DNA from: Sipunculus nudus
Taxonomy: Eukaryota > Annelida > Sipuncula > Golfingiida > Sipunculidae
Direction of reading: 5' to 3'
Assembly (NCBI GenBank): GCA_026874595.1
Contig: CM049320.1
Coordinates: 13,705,488 to 13,769,487, forward strand
Length of the DNA: 64,000 bases
The translations under genes and the position numbers were made by a program. The stretch's first letter is position 1; the number at the start of each line of letters is the position of its first letter. Below the pieces are notes generated by a model. That model saw only the letters and a list, made by a program, of their open reading frames with translations, made no database searches and was not told where the DNA came from. Positions 1 through 11,110 of the stretch are shown here, in pieces.

Positions 1-239
1 GCGACAAATCCAGCGCAAGGTTGTTGACTTAACGAAGATGAGCATTTAATGAAACGAGAGCACTACCAGACATAGTAAACCGGTGTCTTGAATCATTACA
101 ATTAGACCCGCCCTACTATATTCTCCCAATTTGCTACAAAAATAGTCTGCCAATTCCAATTAAGGTCCTGGGCCAGTAGACCGGGTGACGTGGTGGATTT
201 GGGGAAATTGAGTGAGATTCGGAGAAGTAAGACCCGAAA

Positions 240-430
240 GAGGGCCATAAACATGGCCAAATGTGTCTGGAACCTATAAATGACGTCACCCGTCGCCCCT
301 ATACGCCCTCAATATCTACCGCGCCCACGTGGCGTGACTTTCAAGTGCTCTTCTGTAAATGGCTGCCGCTCATGAATCTAATTTGCATAATAAGCCCCGC
401 CCCACAGCTCCGCCCAAGCTATTTTGTGAT
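240..430. promoter_or_regulatory. Promoter-like cluster of factor sites
   Basis: A GC-richer patch in AT-rich surroundings. It contains a perfect CRE palindrome TGACGTCA (281-288), a CACGTG E-box (326-331), an octamer ATTTGCAT (381-388) and two GC boxes of the CCGCCC type (about 396-416). These are textbook vertebrate and invertebrate factor words. No open reading frame of recognisable type follows, so what it would drive is unknown. It could instead be part of an old repeat. Confidence 0.3.
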
Positions 431-615
431 TCGCCTTTGTAAACGCTGCTACTTGGGATTAAAACAATAGACACTTTGTTTTGCATGTGAAATTGATCCT
501 TTGCGTCATAAATGTTACTATTTTAAGACCGGTGTTTAATCAACATCCCTCAGTTTTTTTAAGTGTTAATCAATGTCCATTAAATATGATCATTACATGT
601 CAATAATAACTGCCA

Positions 616-620
<5 letters not shown>

Positions 621-677
<57 letters not shown>
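621..677. repeat. (GA)n microsatellite
   Basis: Uninterrupted GA dinucleotides, purine on the plus strand, about 57 bp. Confidence 0.95.
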
Positions 678-682
<5 letters not shown>

Positions 683-833
683 GAGAGAGGTTATGGAATG
701 ATAATTATATCCAAATGTCGATTCATTCAGTTTCTGTTTATATAATTAAATGTGAAATTTCGTCACAACGAACTTCAGTAACTTGTGTAACTTTTCGCCT
801 CCTACCTATTTGTTACGGCCAAAAGAATAAAAA

Positions 834-836
<3 letters not shown>

Positions 837-878
<42 letters not shown>
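837..878. repeat. (TA)n microsatellite
   Basis: About 20 TA units. Open frames across it read only Ile-Tyr and are not genes. Confidence 0.95.
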
Positions 879-881
<3 letters not shown>

Positions 882-939
882 TTTATATTTTTTAAGAAAA
901 TTTTTCTCATATTCTCTAAATACACCTGCCATCAAATGG

Positions 940-3900
940 TAACTAGGTCAAAAACCTCTTAATTTACTTATTTATACTAGAGACATTTGAGTCTTGTAAT
1001 TTCTAGTTCAAGTCTTGTACAAAAAAAACACACCCAAAAATGTATGTTTTTTTCAGAAATCGGTTAGGGCTTGCGATATTTTAAAATTTTTATATTATAG
1101 GTTTTCGATATCAAAATCCATATGATTAGGGGACTAAATGATAAAAAAAAGAATTATTTTGTTAACAACAAAAAAGGGAAATTCTATCGAAATTTCATTA
1201 TTTTATTTCTTCTCTTTGAAGAAATGTCCGAGCGGCTCAAACTTAACATTGAAAAAATTCTCCTAAAAATTGAAACAAAAGTATAAGATGCTGGGGTTTC
1301 TAAGTTGGTGCTCTCGGTGCCCGAGCATCAGTGCTGACCTTTGTTTGACCTAATGGCTCCATATTATTATACATATCAATCTTTCGAGGGTGAATCAGCA
1401 ATATATCCTCGGTAGTCAGTTCTGCTCTTGTTTTGGTCATTTTAAAAACCGACATTTGTAATAACAATGTAGAATTTTCATGCATAGAGTTATATCTGAA
1501 AATGGTTCATATGCACCGTTATCGTTATCGATAAGCATTATTGAACAATTGTGAAGCTTTCAAGCAGGTTTCATTATATATATATCATGAATTTTTCTCG
1601 ACAGGCAAATTAAAAAAAATCGCTCTAGCGAGGTTAAGTTGATAAAACAATCATTTTCTGAGCCCAGTTGGAGTCAATCTTATTCAAGACAGATACCCTT
1701 GATATCATCTAGCAAAATACTAACATTGATTAAACCTCCTCAGCAGGTAATAAGGTTTCTTTTCTTATTTCTCAAAGAATTATGAAGGCATATTAGTGAA
1801 TTTGGGTAACGCCCACAGGTTTTTTATTATATGAAAGTAATCTGAATCACCATTATAAATTAAAAGGAGATTCTTAACTATTGCGGTACAGGGCAGTCCC
1901 GAACATCGTCATTGACCGGGACAAGTGGAATAAGCATGAATATAAATTTCCGAACGGGATAGAAATTCAGTATGCCAATTGTAGACCTAATTGGATTTGC
2001 TTTTATTCTGGCAGGTAGAGCGTAGCTGTGATGGAACCTAGTTGATAAACATTTTTTTTTGTTTTATTAAAGGGGCCCAATCAACTATCTGACCTTTACA
2101 AACTTAAGTTAATTCCTTGGTGCTGTTATAAAAATAGGCAAGAAAACGTGGATATCACCGTTCACATGCTGTCTGTTTTGTTTATATCAACATGTTTATA
2201 ATGTATCAAGGCCGGCAAAAACATTCAAAACAAATTCATCAAGGACATCTTGCGGCACGCCAGATAAGCTAGAGGTTTGCAAATGGCGTTTTGCATCAAG
2301 TTACCTCCACATATATGCAACCTACCCCCTTGGGTTACATGTTTTTCCCCGTTTGTCAACATTAGCGTGTTTACAAACATGTTGTTGATAAACAAATTCA
2401 TACATCCTTTACGAAGGCGTTGTAAGAAATTTTCACAAACAAAAATACTCTTCTAACCAAAGTTTAATCAGGTCTTTGCAATATTCCAGATCTGATGATC
2501 TTGAAAATTTGCAGATTGTGTGGGATTCCCTAGTGCTTTTTATTTTCCGCTGTCCTGACATTGGCGATTAAACATGACTATATTGTATTTGAACATGAAA
2601 GTTTTAAACATGGACGCCGACACACGGAGCCGTAATCTGGTGATTTTATAAAGAAACCAATTTGAATTTCTTAGATTCATAACGCTTCATAACGAGTTTT
2701 TTAATTGTTTGGTGAAACAATGTCAAAAACTGCATAAAAATTATTACCGTATGTTTTGATGAATCCTAAATTCAATAATTTCAATACCTTTGAACCATGC
2801 ATAGATTATCCTGCCAAATTGAACGGTAGTGAAACCCAATACCAATCACCAAATGAAATTCCAATCAGTGTTTAAATATTCAACCCTTGTTCGAGAGTGT
2901 ATATAGGTAAATTTTAATCTAAGCGTCCAAACGCTGAATTATACAGGCATGTGTATCCGTTTTCCTCGTGCATGGTTTTATTAAGCCTGCACATTAATGA
3001 AGTTATAAAAACATAATTACTCCTTATACCAAGATTAGTTTTTTTTATAATACAAAAGATTGGTATTGGCGTGGATGATATCTCTTCTGTAAGGAAATCC
3101 AGGTAGGTGTGAGTACCTTGTTTTGTGATCGTATAACAGGATCCGCACATGAACCTCTGAAAGTTATGAATTTTTAAAACTCTGTCTGTTTTTTTTTCAG
3201 AATTTAATTGGTGATTAACCATTGAGACTAAATTTATATTTCCTTTAGAATGAAACTTCAGAATATGTTAACAAGGCACCATGCAAGGATCATTTTTGCA
3301 TCCTTGCAGATACATGCGTTGTTTATAACTAAACTTAGGAACAAAATTATTATGATATAATGCGATAAGGTCCACATGGGCGTGGGAAGGGGGGGGGGGG
3401 GGAGAGGGGGGTTTGCGATTGTGCCCTTAACATAAAAGTTGGGGGGGGGCATGGTATCGTTTTGCCCACCCCCAATTTTTTTTCGGTCGTAAATTAAATA
3501 GTGTAAAATTTATTGAAATATTTATATTTTCCGGGTTTTTTTTTGTATGGACCATTGGCCTCACAGGTACAGGGAAATGTGTCTATTTACAAAATAAACT
3601 ACCCATATTTTAAAACCTTCCCCCTATGGTAATTTTGCCCCCCCCCCCCCCACCCCCAGCCTCATGGTCCATAAAAGGTAACAAAATAATTTTAAGTGTG
3701 GGCGACGACTTACACTAAGTGTTCATGTAGTATTTGTTATATCACAGCTCTTGCTGAAAGATCTTGTTTCTTTAAACAAACCCAGCAATACTGGCTTACC
3801 GGTGTGCAAACTCACAGACATGGTCTGTTACATTTGATTTTCTTACTTTCCCTGACTATCTACCCACAATATACTATGCTCTCATGAAAACGTTTTGTAT

Positions 3901-4690
3901 TATATACCCTTTCCTATCTTTCCTTTTTCCACAACTCAAGGGCACTCCTCACGCAGCGGTCATACACTTGTTACTGATCAAGTTCGTTTTACCCACTGCT
4001 TTGTGTAGCAAGTTTCTCCGGGTAACGCTACAAGGTGTCGCACGCAGCAAATAATTGTAATTAGACAAAAAGGGTATGGTATCTCATTGCGCATCCAACG
4101 GGTAGTTTTATTCAGCGGGCACTGTGCCGGCCCTTGTGTTGAGACCCCGAAAAAAACCGGCAATTTAAAATAAAACAAAGGGGATCTGAAGGAGATCTGG
4201 ACTGCAGTGATAAATCGCTTGGTGAGTAAACAAACGCCTGTAAGCAACATAAGGGTCTCTGGTCATATCAACTCATTCACATATTCACCATGGTCAAATC
4301 TGATTTCACTCAAAAAATAGACATTGAGAAGCGTATGTGTTAGTATTCTATCTGCTGCATACGACTGGTCGTAGATTATATATTTAGTTATGCATGTAAA
4401 CATTTTAGACAAAGATATCACCTAATACGCATATAAGGACACATACATGGAAAGCCACTTGAAATATGAACAATATGAACAGCTCTTCAATCCCGCCTTT
4501 CTGTGATTCATTTGTATATAGGGTTCAAATATCAAGGCGAGGGCATATTTAGACAAGATGCCTCACAGTCCGCAACAGTAGAGAGAAATCAATTTCATTC
4601 ATTGAATATGCGCCTGTGCATGCAAATGGTTTTTAAATTCAAAAGAGTAGCCACGATTATCATTGCAATGAAGTTTTTTTATGAATAGAG
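940..4690. other. No recognisable gene; AT-rich intergenic
   Basis: Only short open frames of 60-100 codons, with no recognisable family or convincing splice context. Poly-G and poly-C runs occur at 3388-3412, 3441-3449 and 3639-3652. A weak inverted pair TATGGACCAT (3546-3555) and ATGGTCCATA (3664-3673) brackets 128 bp and may be a tiny MITE remnant. Confidence 0.6.
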
Positions 4691-4704
4691 AACTCAACAA
4701 ATTG

Positions 4705-6330
4705 TTATTATGTCAGTGCTTCAGTTACAATATAGGGCCCACGTGAGGGCGTATAGTCTGCTGTTGTCATGTCAGTCTTCAGTAACAATATAGGGCCTAG
4801 GTTAGGCCGTAGTGTCTGCTGTTGTTATGTCAGTCTTCAGTAACAATTTAGGGCCAACTTGAAGGCGTATAGTCTGCTGTTGTTATGTCAATCCTTCAGT
4901 TACAATTTAGGGCCCACTTGAGGGCGTGTAGTCTGCTGTTGTTATGTCAGTCTTCAGTAACAATTTAGGGCCAACTTGAGGGCGTGTAGTCTGCTGTTTT
5001 TTTGTCAGTCTTCAGTAACAATTTAGGGCCCAATTGAGGGCGTGTAGTCTGTTGTTGTTATGTCAGTCCTTCAGTAACAATTTAGGGCCCACTTGAAAGC
5101 GTGTAGTCTGCTGTTGTTATGTCAGTCTTCAGTAACAATTTAGGGCCCACTTGAGGGCGTATAGTCTGCTGTTGTTATGTCAGTCCTTCAGTAACAATAT
5201 AGGGCCTAGGTTAGGCCGTAGTGTCTGCTGTTGTTATGTCAGTCTTCAGTAACAATTGAGGGGCCCACTTGAGGGCGTGTAGTCTGCTGTTGTTATGTAA
5301 GTTCTTCAGTAACAATATAGAGCCCACTTGAGGGCGTGTAGTCTGCTATTGTTATGTCAGTCTTCAGTAACAATATAGGGCCCACTTGAGGGCGTGTAGT
5401 CTGCTGTTGTTATGTCAGTCTTCAGTAATAATTTAGGGCCCACTTGAGGGCGTGTAGTCTGCTGTTGTTATGTCAGTCTTCAGTAATAATTTAGGGCCCA
5501 CTTGAGGGCGTGTAGTCTGCTGTTGTTATGTCAGTCTTCAGTAATAATTTAGGGCCCACTTGAGGGCGTGTAGTCAGCTGTTGTTATGTCAGTCCTTTAG
5601 TAACGATTTAGGGCCCACTTGAGGACGTGTAGTCTGCTGTTGTTATGTCAGTTCTTCAGTAACAATTTAGGGCCAACTTGAGGGCGTGTAGTCTGCTGTT
5701 GTTATGTCAGTCTTCAGTAACAATTTAGGGCCCACTTGAGGGCGTGAAGTCTGCTGTTGTTATGTAAGTTCTTCTATAACAATATAGAGCCCACTTGAGG
5801 GCGTGTAGTCTGCTGTTGTTATGTCAGTCTTCATTAACAATATAGGGCCCACCTTAGGGCGTGTAGTCTGCTGTTGTTATGTCAGTCCTTCAGTAACAAT
5901 TTAGGGCCCACTTGAGGGCGTGAAGTCTGCTGTTGTTATGTCAGTCTTCAGTAACAATTTAGGGCCCACTTGAGGGCGTGTAGTCTGCAGTTGTTATGTA
6001 AGTTCTTCAGTAACAATATAGAGCCCACTTGAGGGCGTGTAGTCTGCTGTTGTTATATCATTCTTCAGTAACAATATAGGGCCCACTTGAGGGCGTGTAG
6101 TCTGCTGTTGTTATGTCAGTCTTCAGTAACAATTTAGGGCCCACTTGAGGGCGTGTAGTCTGCTGTTGTTATGTAAGTTCTTCAGTAACAATATAGAGCC
6201 CACTTGAGGGCGTGTAGTCTGCTGTTGTTATGTCAGACTTCAGTAACAATATAGGGCCCACTTGAGGGCGTGTAGTCTGCTGTTGTTATGTCAGTCTTCA
6301 GTAACAATTTAGGGCGTATAGTCTGCTGCT
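4705..6330. repeat. 59-bp minisatellite, about 27 units
   Basis: Head-to-tail units of 58-60 bp. Each contains TTTAGGGCCCACTTGAGG, then GTAGTCTGCTG, then TTATGTCAG, and units differ by a few substitutions. Length varies by one or two bases at the CTTCAG / CCTTCAG step. Variant units carrying GTAAGTTCTTC plus ATAGAGCCC recur at irregular intervals (about 5299, 5768, 6000 and 6176), so the array has partial higher-order structure. The last unit is truncated at about 6325. There are no unique spacers, so this is a tandem repeat and not a CRISPR array. Confidence 0.95.
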
Positions 6331-6339
6331 GAAGCTGTT

Positions 6340-7685
6340 GCGGGTCGAGAACGCGCTCCGACAACCATCCATCATATTGCATTCATACAATGGTAAACAG
6401 CCTGTAATCTTAACATAAAGACACGATTGATGAATTAACACAGAAATGAATGTCATGTCACAACACAGTAAAAAAGTGTAAATCCATCTCTAAGGTAACA
6501 GGTCAATTGCTGACGGGCGTACAAGTTGGCGATCCTCCAGTCACCCGTGCGGAACACGCTTGTGTTCATGCAGTCAGAAATCAAACAAACATGCTGGGGA
6601 TTCACCAATATGCTGAGGCCCATGTTAAGTTTTGTGAGAAAGTACACAAATAATCGATTTGTCTGGTTTATTTTAAGTGACTGTATAAATGTAGGTCATT
6701 AGGCGCTGCGAAAAATGACGAAACCCATAAAGCCTTCTATATAGTGCGGGACTCCATTCAGGGTGTATACAGGCACTCTGACGCTCGTCGGAGGCTCTAT
6801 CGAAAGGGAGTCGCAATGTCGCTATAAAAGTTTCCGTTTGAGCATTTTCAATCAAATCATCCTATTCTCAGGTCTGAGCTGCGTGTTAACCAAGAGATTT
6901 ATTTCACAGCTATCCAGTCTACATGGAAAGGCACGAGAAAAAATGAGAGAAAAAAACACGTTATGAAATAACTATGGCTATATTATGCTTGGCTATTTGT
7001 TCACGAGGGTTTTATAATTGATATTATAAAAAAACATCAGATCTGTTTTCATTATCTAATATTGACCAAGCATTTCCCCTCGTTATGAGTTCCCTTAATT
7101 CATCCCACGAGTCGTCACATTATCAAAACTTTGAGCGAAATATAAAATAATCTGTAAAAAATATGTACATATTCTATATAGGTTGCTTTATATTGAGGGA
7201 TCCCGAAAATGGAATCTTCGCGAAACTCTGTAACAGTAAAATTGCGAAAATGTGACAACGGAAAAATGAAACTAACCAGAGTTTCTAATATTTTAAGTAA
7301 ATGAAACAACTGGAAGCAGGTAGAGTCTGTTTAAGCGGAAAGAAACCTAAAATCTGCATGTTTCATATTACTGATTTAATTGCAGACCAAAAGTCTAAGA
7401 AAAACACACACATTTAGACAGGTGTGTCCTCGTCCGGTTTAACTCCTATATTTGATTTTTATGTGACAATCCTTCACCAGCGGAAGTGAAGATTTGAAAG
7501 GGTCACCTGTGCATGGCGAACTATGAATACGCAACCATTCCTATGAACATCATCAACTATCATTCAAACTATTATTCAATCAATCTTTTTAACTCAGTGT
7601 CATTTAGAGACACAAGGTATAATTAAAACAATTGATGGCCATCTAATATTCGAGAATATCGCGAAATCCTCATACCTGCAAAAGC
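6340..7685. other. No recognisable gene
   Basis: Overlapping short frames on both strands at 6450-6653, none with a recognisable domain or flanking splice sites. I see nothing else to support. Confidence 0.55.
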
Positions 7686-7686
7686 A

Positions 7687-7688
<2 letters not shown>

Positions 7689-7723
<35 letters not shown>
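7689..7723. repeat. (CT)n microsatellite
   Basis: About 17 CT units, pyrimidine on the plus strand. Confidence 0.95.
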
Positions 7724-7724
<1 letters not shown>

Positions 7725-7727
<3 letters not shown>

Positions 7728-8610
7728 TTATGTATATGAATTTATATTCAATGTTAATAATATAAGTGTATAATTCATATATTTAATTTTATGTATATGT
7801 TTGTATTTTAGTGAATTTGAACATTCAATCATTTAATTACACAACAAATAAAAACAAATTCCGGCTCGGTACAAACCTGATATTATGGTCAGAAAAAATG
7901 CCTTTATAATGTACACGCTCGTGAAAAAAAAACAGGTCTGGCTGATATGCCCAAAATACATGTATATAAATTCCCTATTTTATGGTGTACTAAAATTATT
8001 GGCCCGCCTGCATGATAACGGCGAGCTTAGTTGAGAAAAGTCAATTTACCTGCACTTTATCCTATCTAGAGATTACAGAACAGGATTACGTGGGTGTGGC
8101 ACATTTTATATGTACCAAAGTGACCTTCAAATTGAGGTACATGCAGCGGCTACCATAAATTTACATAACTGGATTTAACGCTGTAGTATCCTGTGTCCTT
8201 ACTGCCGTTACTAAAGGGGCTATTGTGATGTCATAATGGATTTCAAGGCAACCGCTACAATATTCCTTGCAGGGTCCGACACTTAATTGAAAAACGCTGC
8301 AAATCTACAACCACTGTCCGCGGTAGAATGGGTATATAAAAACCTCCGCATTTATCAAAGTCTTTGTTTCTATTCATAAAGTGTGCATGGTTCAGTCTCA
8401 AGGCCAGAGGTGCTGAACGTTGCCAGTGCCCAAGACAGCAAAGTTTGTTCTCCTCATTCGTTCGAGAGTATTTCTTTTTCTTCCTGCACTAGTCGCATGA
8501 CTTTATTTTCATAGCCATCTGCGTTTGTATATCTGTTTTTCTCTCAATCGTTACCTGTTTGTCGCTCATAGTTGGTGTCCGTCAGCTCAGATGTCTGTCT
8601 GTTAGTCTGC
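7725..8610. other. No recognisable gene
   Basis: Unique-looking AT-rich sequence. No open frame or repeat that I can name. Confidence 0.5.
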
Positions 8611-8636
8611 ATGTGTGTGTGTGTGTGTGTGTGCGC
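8611..8636. repeat. (TG)n microsatellite
   Basis: About 11 TG units ending in GCGCG. Confidence 0.95.
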
Positions 8637-8879
8637 GTCAGTCAGTATTTATGCCTGTCTGTCTCAAAAACAGACATGCGGACAAATCGGATTGGTCCTT
8701 TACAGATGCGGACACGTCAGCTGTACTTCATACACACAAACACATTTTAAACACATAGGCCTAAAAGATAAGCACAGCCTGTACACGACGACCAACGCAT
8801 ACACGTATTCATTATTCTTTTAGGCTGTCATAATAACATGACAGTAATTACATAACAATCGTATACACTAATGTACAAA

Positions 8880-9050
8880 GTGTGTCATCTTGTCTACAGC
8901 TGTTAATTTTTCTGTCTGGTCATTTATGTTTGTCTCTCTGACTGTCGTTTTATCGTGATACCTAAATGTTGCTTTATTGAGAGTTTTATATATGTCTGCC
9001 TGTACATGTGCGCGCATGTGATAGAGATAAATATTATGACAGCACATAAA
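8880..9050 (-). pseudogene. Decayed relative of the 14.2-14.4 kb exon-like piece
   Basis: Read on the minus strand, this stretch encodes IIFISITCA and, in a shifted frame, ETNINDQTEKLTAVDK. The intact-looking copy at 14,200-14,400 encodes LIIFITFTIA and ETNMDDKTEKLTALDK in one frame. The DNA also aligns, for example around GTTAATTTTTCTGTC and GTTTGTCTC. The frame is broken here by a stop and shifts, so it is a dead duplicate. I do not recognise the family. It could equally be a non-coding repeat whose frame is accidental. Confidence 0.4.
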
Positions 9051-9129
9051 ATGACAGGTATTTTGCATTAAAAAGCAATTCAAGTCTTTAATACCTTATA
9101 ACAAAGCTTCAGTATACATTAAGTAGAGC

Positions 9130-9134
<5 letters not shown>

Positions 9135-9179
<45 letters not shown>
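9135..9179. repeat. (TA)n microsatellite
   Basis: About 22 TA units directly abutting the left end of the CAGGGGCGTAG element. Confidence 0.95.
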
Positions 9180-9182
<3 letters not shown>

Positions 9183-9221
9183 GGGCGTAGTCAGGATTGA
9201 GGGAGGGGAGGGGGCAATCAT

Positions 9222-10226
9222 CAGTGGCGGATCAAGAAATTCGAAAACGGGAGGGGGGGGGTAGGGGTGCTAGCTAATATGCATGCATTGGTAATATGAA
9301 AACGGTTATACAAGTATAAATTTTATTATTATTATTATTATTATTATAATTATTATAATTTTTACTATACACTATATATTTTAGTGTATGAAAATATATA
9401 TATATTTTTATTTTCAATTATGAACCATGGTTTAATTGTTAGAGTTTCCCCTTCACATATTGGGACATTTTTTTGAATATACAATGTAAAGAAGACATTT
9501 TGAGGCAATGTTCACAAAAAATGAGGATTTCCTGTTCCTGAAAAACTGTTCCCTTATGTCTTTGCGTTATGTAGTCAAACTGTAGAGAGGTTCAATAATA
9601 AATATTTATATTTCTTCAAAATTAGGATATAAAATTTCAAACGAGTCAATGGCGCAAAAGCGCAATCACGTTTGTAACTATCATAATATAATCTTTTAAA
9701 TGTAATGTTCGTGGTAAAATAACTGATAAGCTTAATTATTTTGTTAAACTTTGCATTTTACCGGGTTCCGTGGTCTCGACAGCACACAAGACTCCTAAGA
9801 GCTCAGCACAGATAGCGAGTAAGAGTACCGGTATCAACAGAGGAGCTGTAAGATTGTTCATGGTCGACCCCAACCAGGGCCCGGTGCTTGATCGACCTGC
9901 AGTTGTTCTGCAGTTGTTCATAAATATCCTTATACTCAACTAATAAATTTGACCCCAACCAGGGCCCGGTGCTCGATCGATCTTCAGTTGTTCTAAAGGT
10001 GTTCATAAATATCCTTATACTCAACTAATAAATTTGAAAGTAATTGTAACTGCAGATAACTTAAAAAAGGTCTAATTGCTTATTAATAATAAGAAATATG
10101 AAAAATACGAAAATTAATCACTAAAATCGGAAATTAGATAAAATAAGAGATTTTGCAGCTCAACGGGGGCCGCGCTCCGAAGGCGCCCCCTCTGGATTCG
10201 CCACTGATAGCACGTATCCGCCACTG
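9222..10226. mobile_element. Nested hAT-like MITE with CAGTGGCGGAT ends
   Basis: The left end is CAGTGGCGGATC at 9222. Two right-end versions are present in tandem: ATTCGCCACTG ending at 10,206 and TATCCGCCACTG ending at 10,226. CAGTGGCGG is another common hAT-type terminus. The double right end suggests either a partial duplication or two abutting copies. No matching 8-bp target duplication is visible. It lies wholly inside the outer 9180-10,397 element, so it inserted later. Confidence 0.65.
9868..10035. repeat. 83-bp tandem duplication inside the MITE
   Basis: Two adjacent copies starting GACCCCAACCAGGGCCCGG at about 9868 and 9951, each ending in ACTCAACTAATAAATTTGA. They differ at a few bases. 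Short minus-strand frames here repeat MSIRIFMN only because of this duplication. Confidence 0.85.
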
Positions 10227-10239
10227 ATTTAATGCATAT

Positions 10240-10242
10240 ATA

Positions 10243-10287
<45 letters not shown>
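10240..10287. repeat. (TA)n microsatellite
   Basis: About 23 TA units between the inner and outer MITE right ends. Confidence 0.95.
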
Positions 10288-10290
<3 letters not shown>

Positions 10291-10479
10291 ATTAGGTTAG
10301 GTGAAATTCCGAAAGGATGGCGAGTACAGGATGCGACCGGGGCGGGGGGGGGGGGGGGGCCATGGCCCTGTGCGGCACCCCCTTGGCTACGCCCCTGATA
10401 TATACATACTAAAGATAGAGGCTATGGTGGATAAAATATCACGCATTTATAAGTGGGTCTGGATATAGGCGCGGGGAAA

Positions 10480-10660
10480 AAGTTCGGCTCTTCCCACTAT
10501 TTCGGTCCCCGGCGTGGCTATGAGAATGAGTTGTATAGTAGCTTGCCAAGGCCGGTAGTTTTCTCCGGGTTCTCCGGTGTTCTTAGCACACTGAACATAT
10601 ACCGTGTCTTTTACTAGTCACAGATGGAAAATTGTGGTTGTTAAACACATGTGACACCAC
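10480..10660 (+). mobile_element. SINE fragment, body region only
   Basis: The block GAGAATGAGTTGTA...CCAAGGCCGGTAGTTTTCTCC matches the body of the SINE at 15,735-15,955 (there GAGAACGGGTTGTA...TCAAGGACCGGTGGTTTACTCC). The tRNA-like head is missing or too diverged to see, so this copy is probably 5'-truncated. Confidence 0.55.
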
Positions 10661-10920
10661 CTAATACAATACCTAGAGCTAGAAAGAGCAAGCCAAACTA
10701 TTCAATAATCTATTTCATCCTCAAGGCTCTGTGAACCATGGTAATTGACTCCAGTGAACTCGTCCGTGGACAGACTGTCCTGCACAAATCTGCCCGAGGT
10801 CACTCTATATATATAATAATTTGTAATTATTTAAATTATATCAGTAGTTAGCGAGAGGCTTTTGGATGATAATTATATAATTAATTAGTGGGAGGCTTTT
10901 ACCATTATCATCCAAGTGTT

Positions 10921-11110
10921 TTCTGTGGCTCAGATGTAAAGCACAGAATTCCAAGCCGGAAGATCGTGAGTTCAAATCTCAGCCGAGGCAGTGAAATTTT
11001 CACGGTCGGCCCTCGCCAATGCAGGTTGAGCGCTCTGCAAACTTAGTGTGAATGTTTTGCAAAACGACCGTGTATTACTCACAAACGACTTTCGGGGGTT
11101 CCTCGCTGGT
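10921..11110 (+). mobile_element. tRNA-derived SINE
   Basis: The head resembles an RNA polymerase III promoter. TGGCTCAGATGTAAAGCAC (about 10,926-10,944) fits an A box, and GTGAGTTCAAATCTC (10,966-10,980) fits a B box at normal tRNA spacing. A non-tRNA body follows (GGTCGGCCCTCGCC...CGACTTTCGGGGG). It is not a functional tRNA, because the cloverleaf arms do not close. The end of the element is not defined. Confidence 0.6.

Larger units (their letters stand above)
9180..10397. mobile_element. hAT-like MITE, outer element
   Basis: The left end is CAGGGGCGTAG (9180-9190) and the right end is its exact reverse complement, CTACGCCCCTG (10,387-10,397). Ends starting CAG with GGGCGTAG are characteristic of hAT-superfamily non-autonomous elements in invertebrates. 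Both flanks are TA dinucleotides, so an 8-bp target duplication cannot be distinguished from the microsatellite. No transposase is inside; a second element is nested within. A poly-G run (about 10,344-10,359) lies near the right end. Confidence 0.75.

Noticed and set aside
4705-6330. CRISPR-like array
   Set aside because: Units are contiguous, diverged tandem repeats without unique spacers, in a eukaryotic sequence.
10921-11000. A functional tRNA gene
   Set aside because: A and B boxes are present, but the acceptor and anticodon arms do not pair and a SINE body follows.
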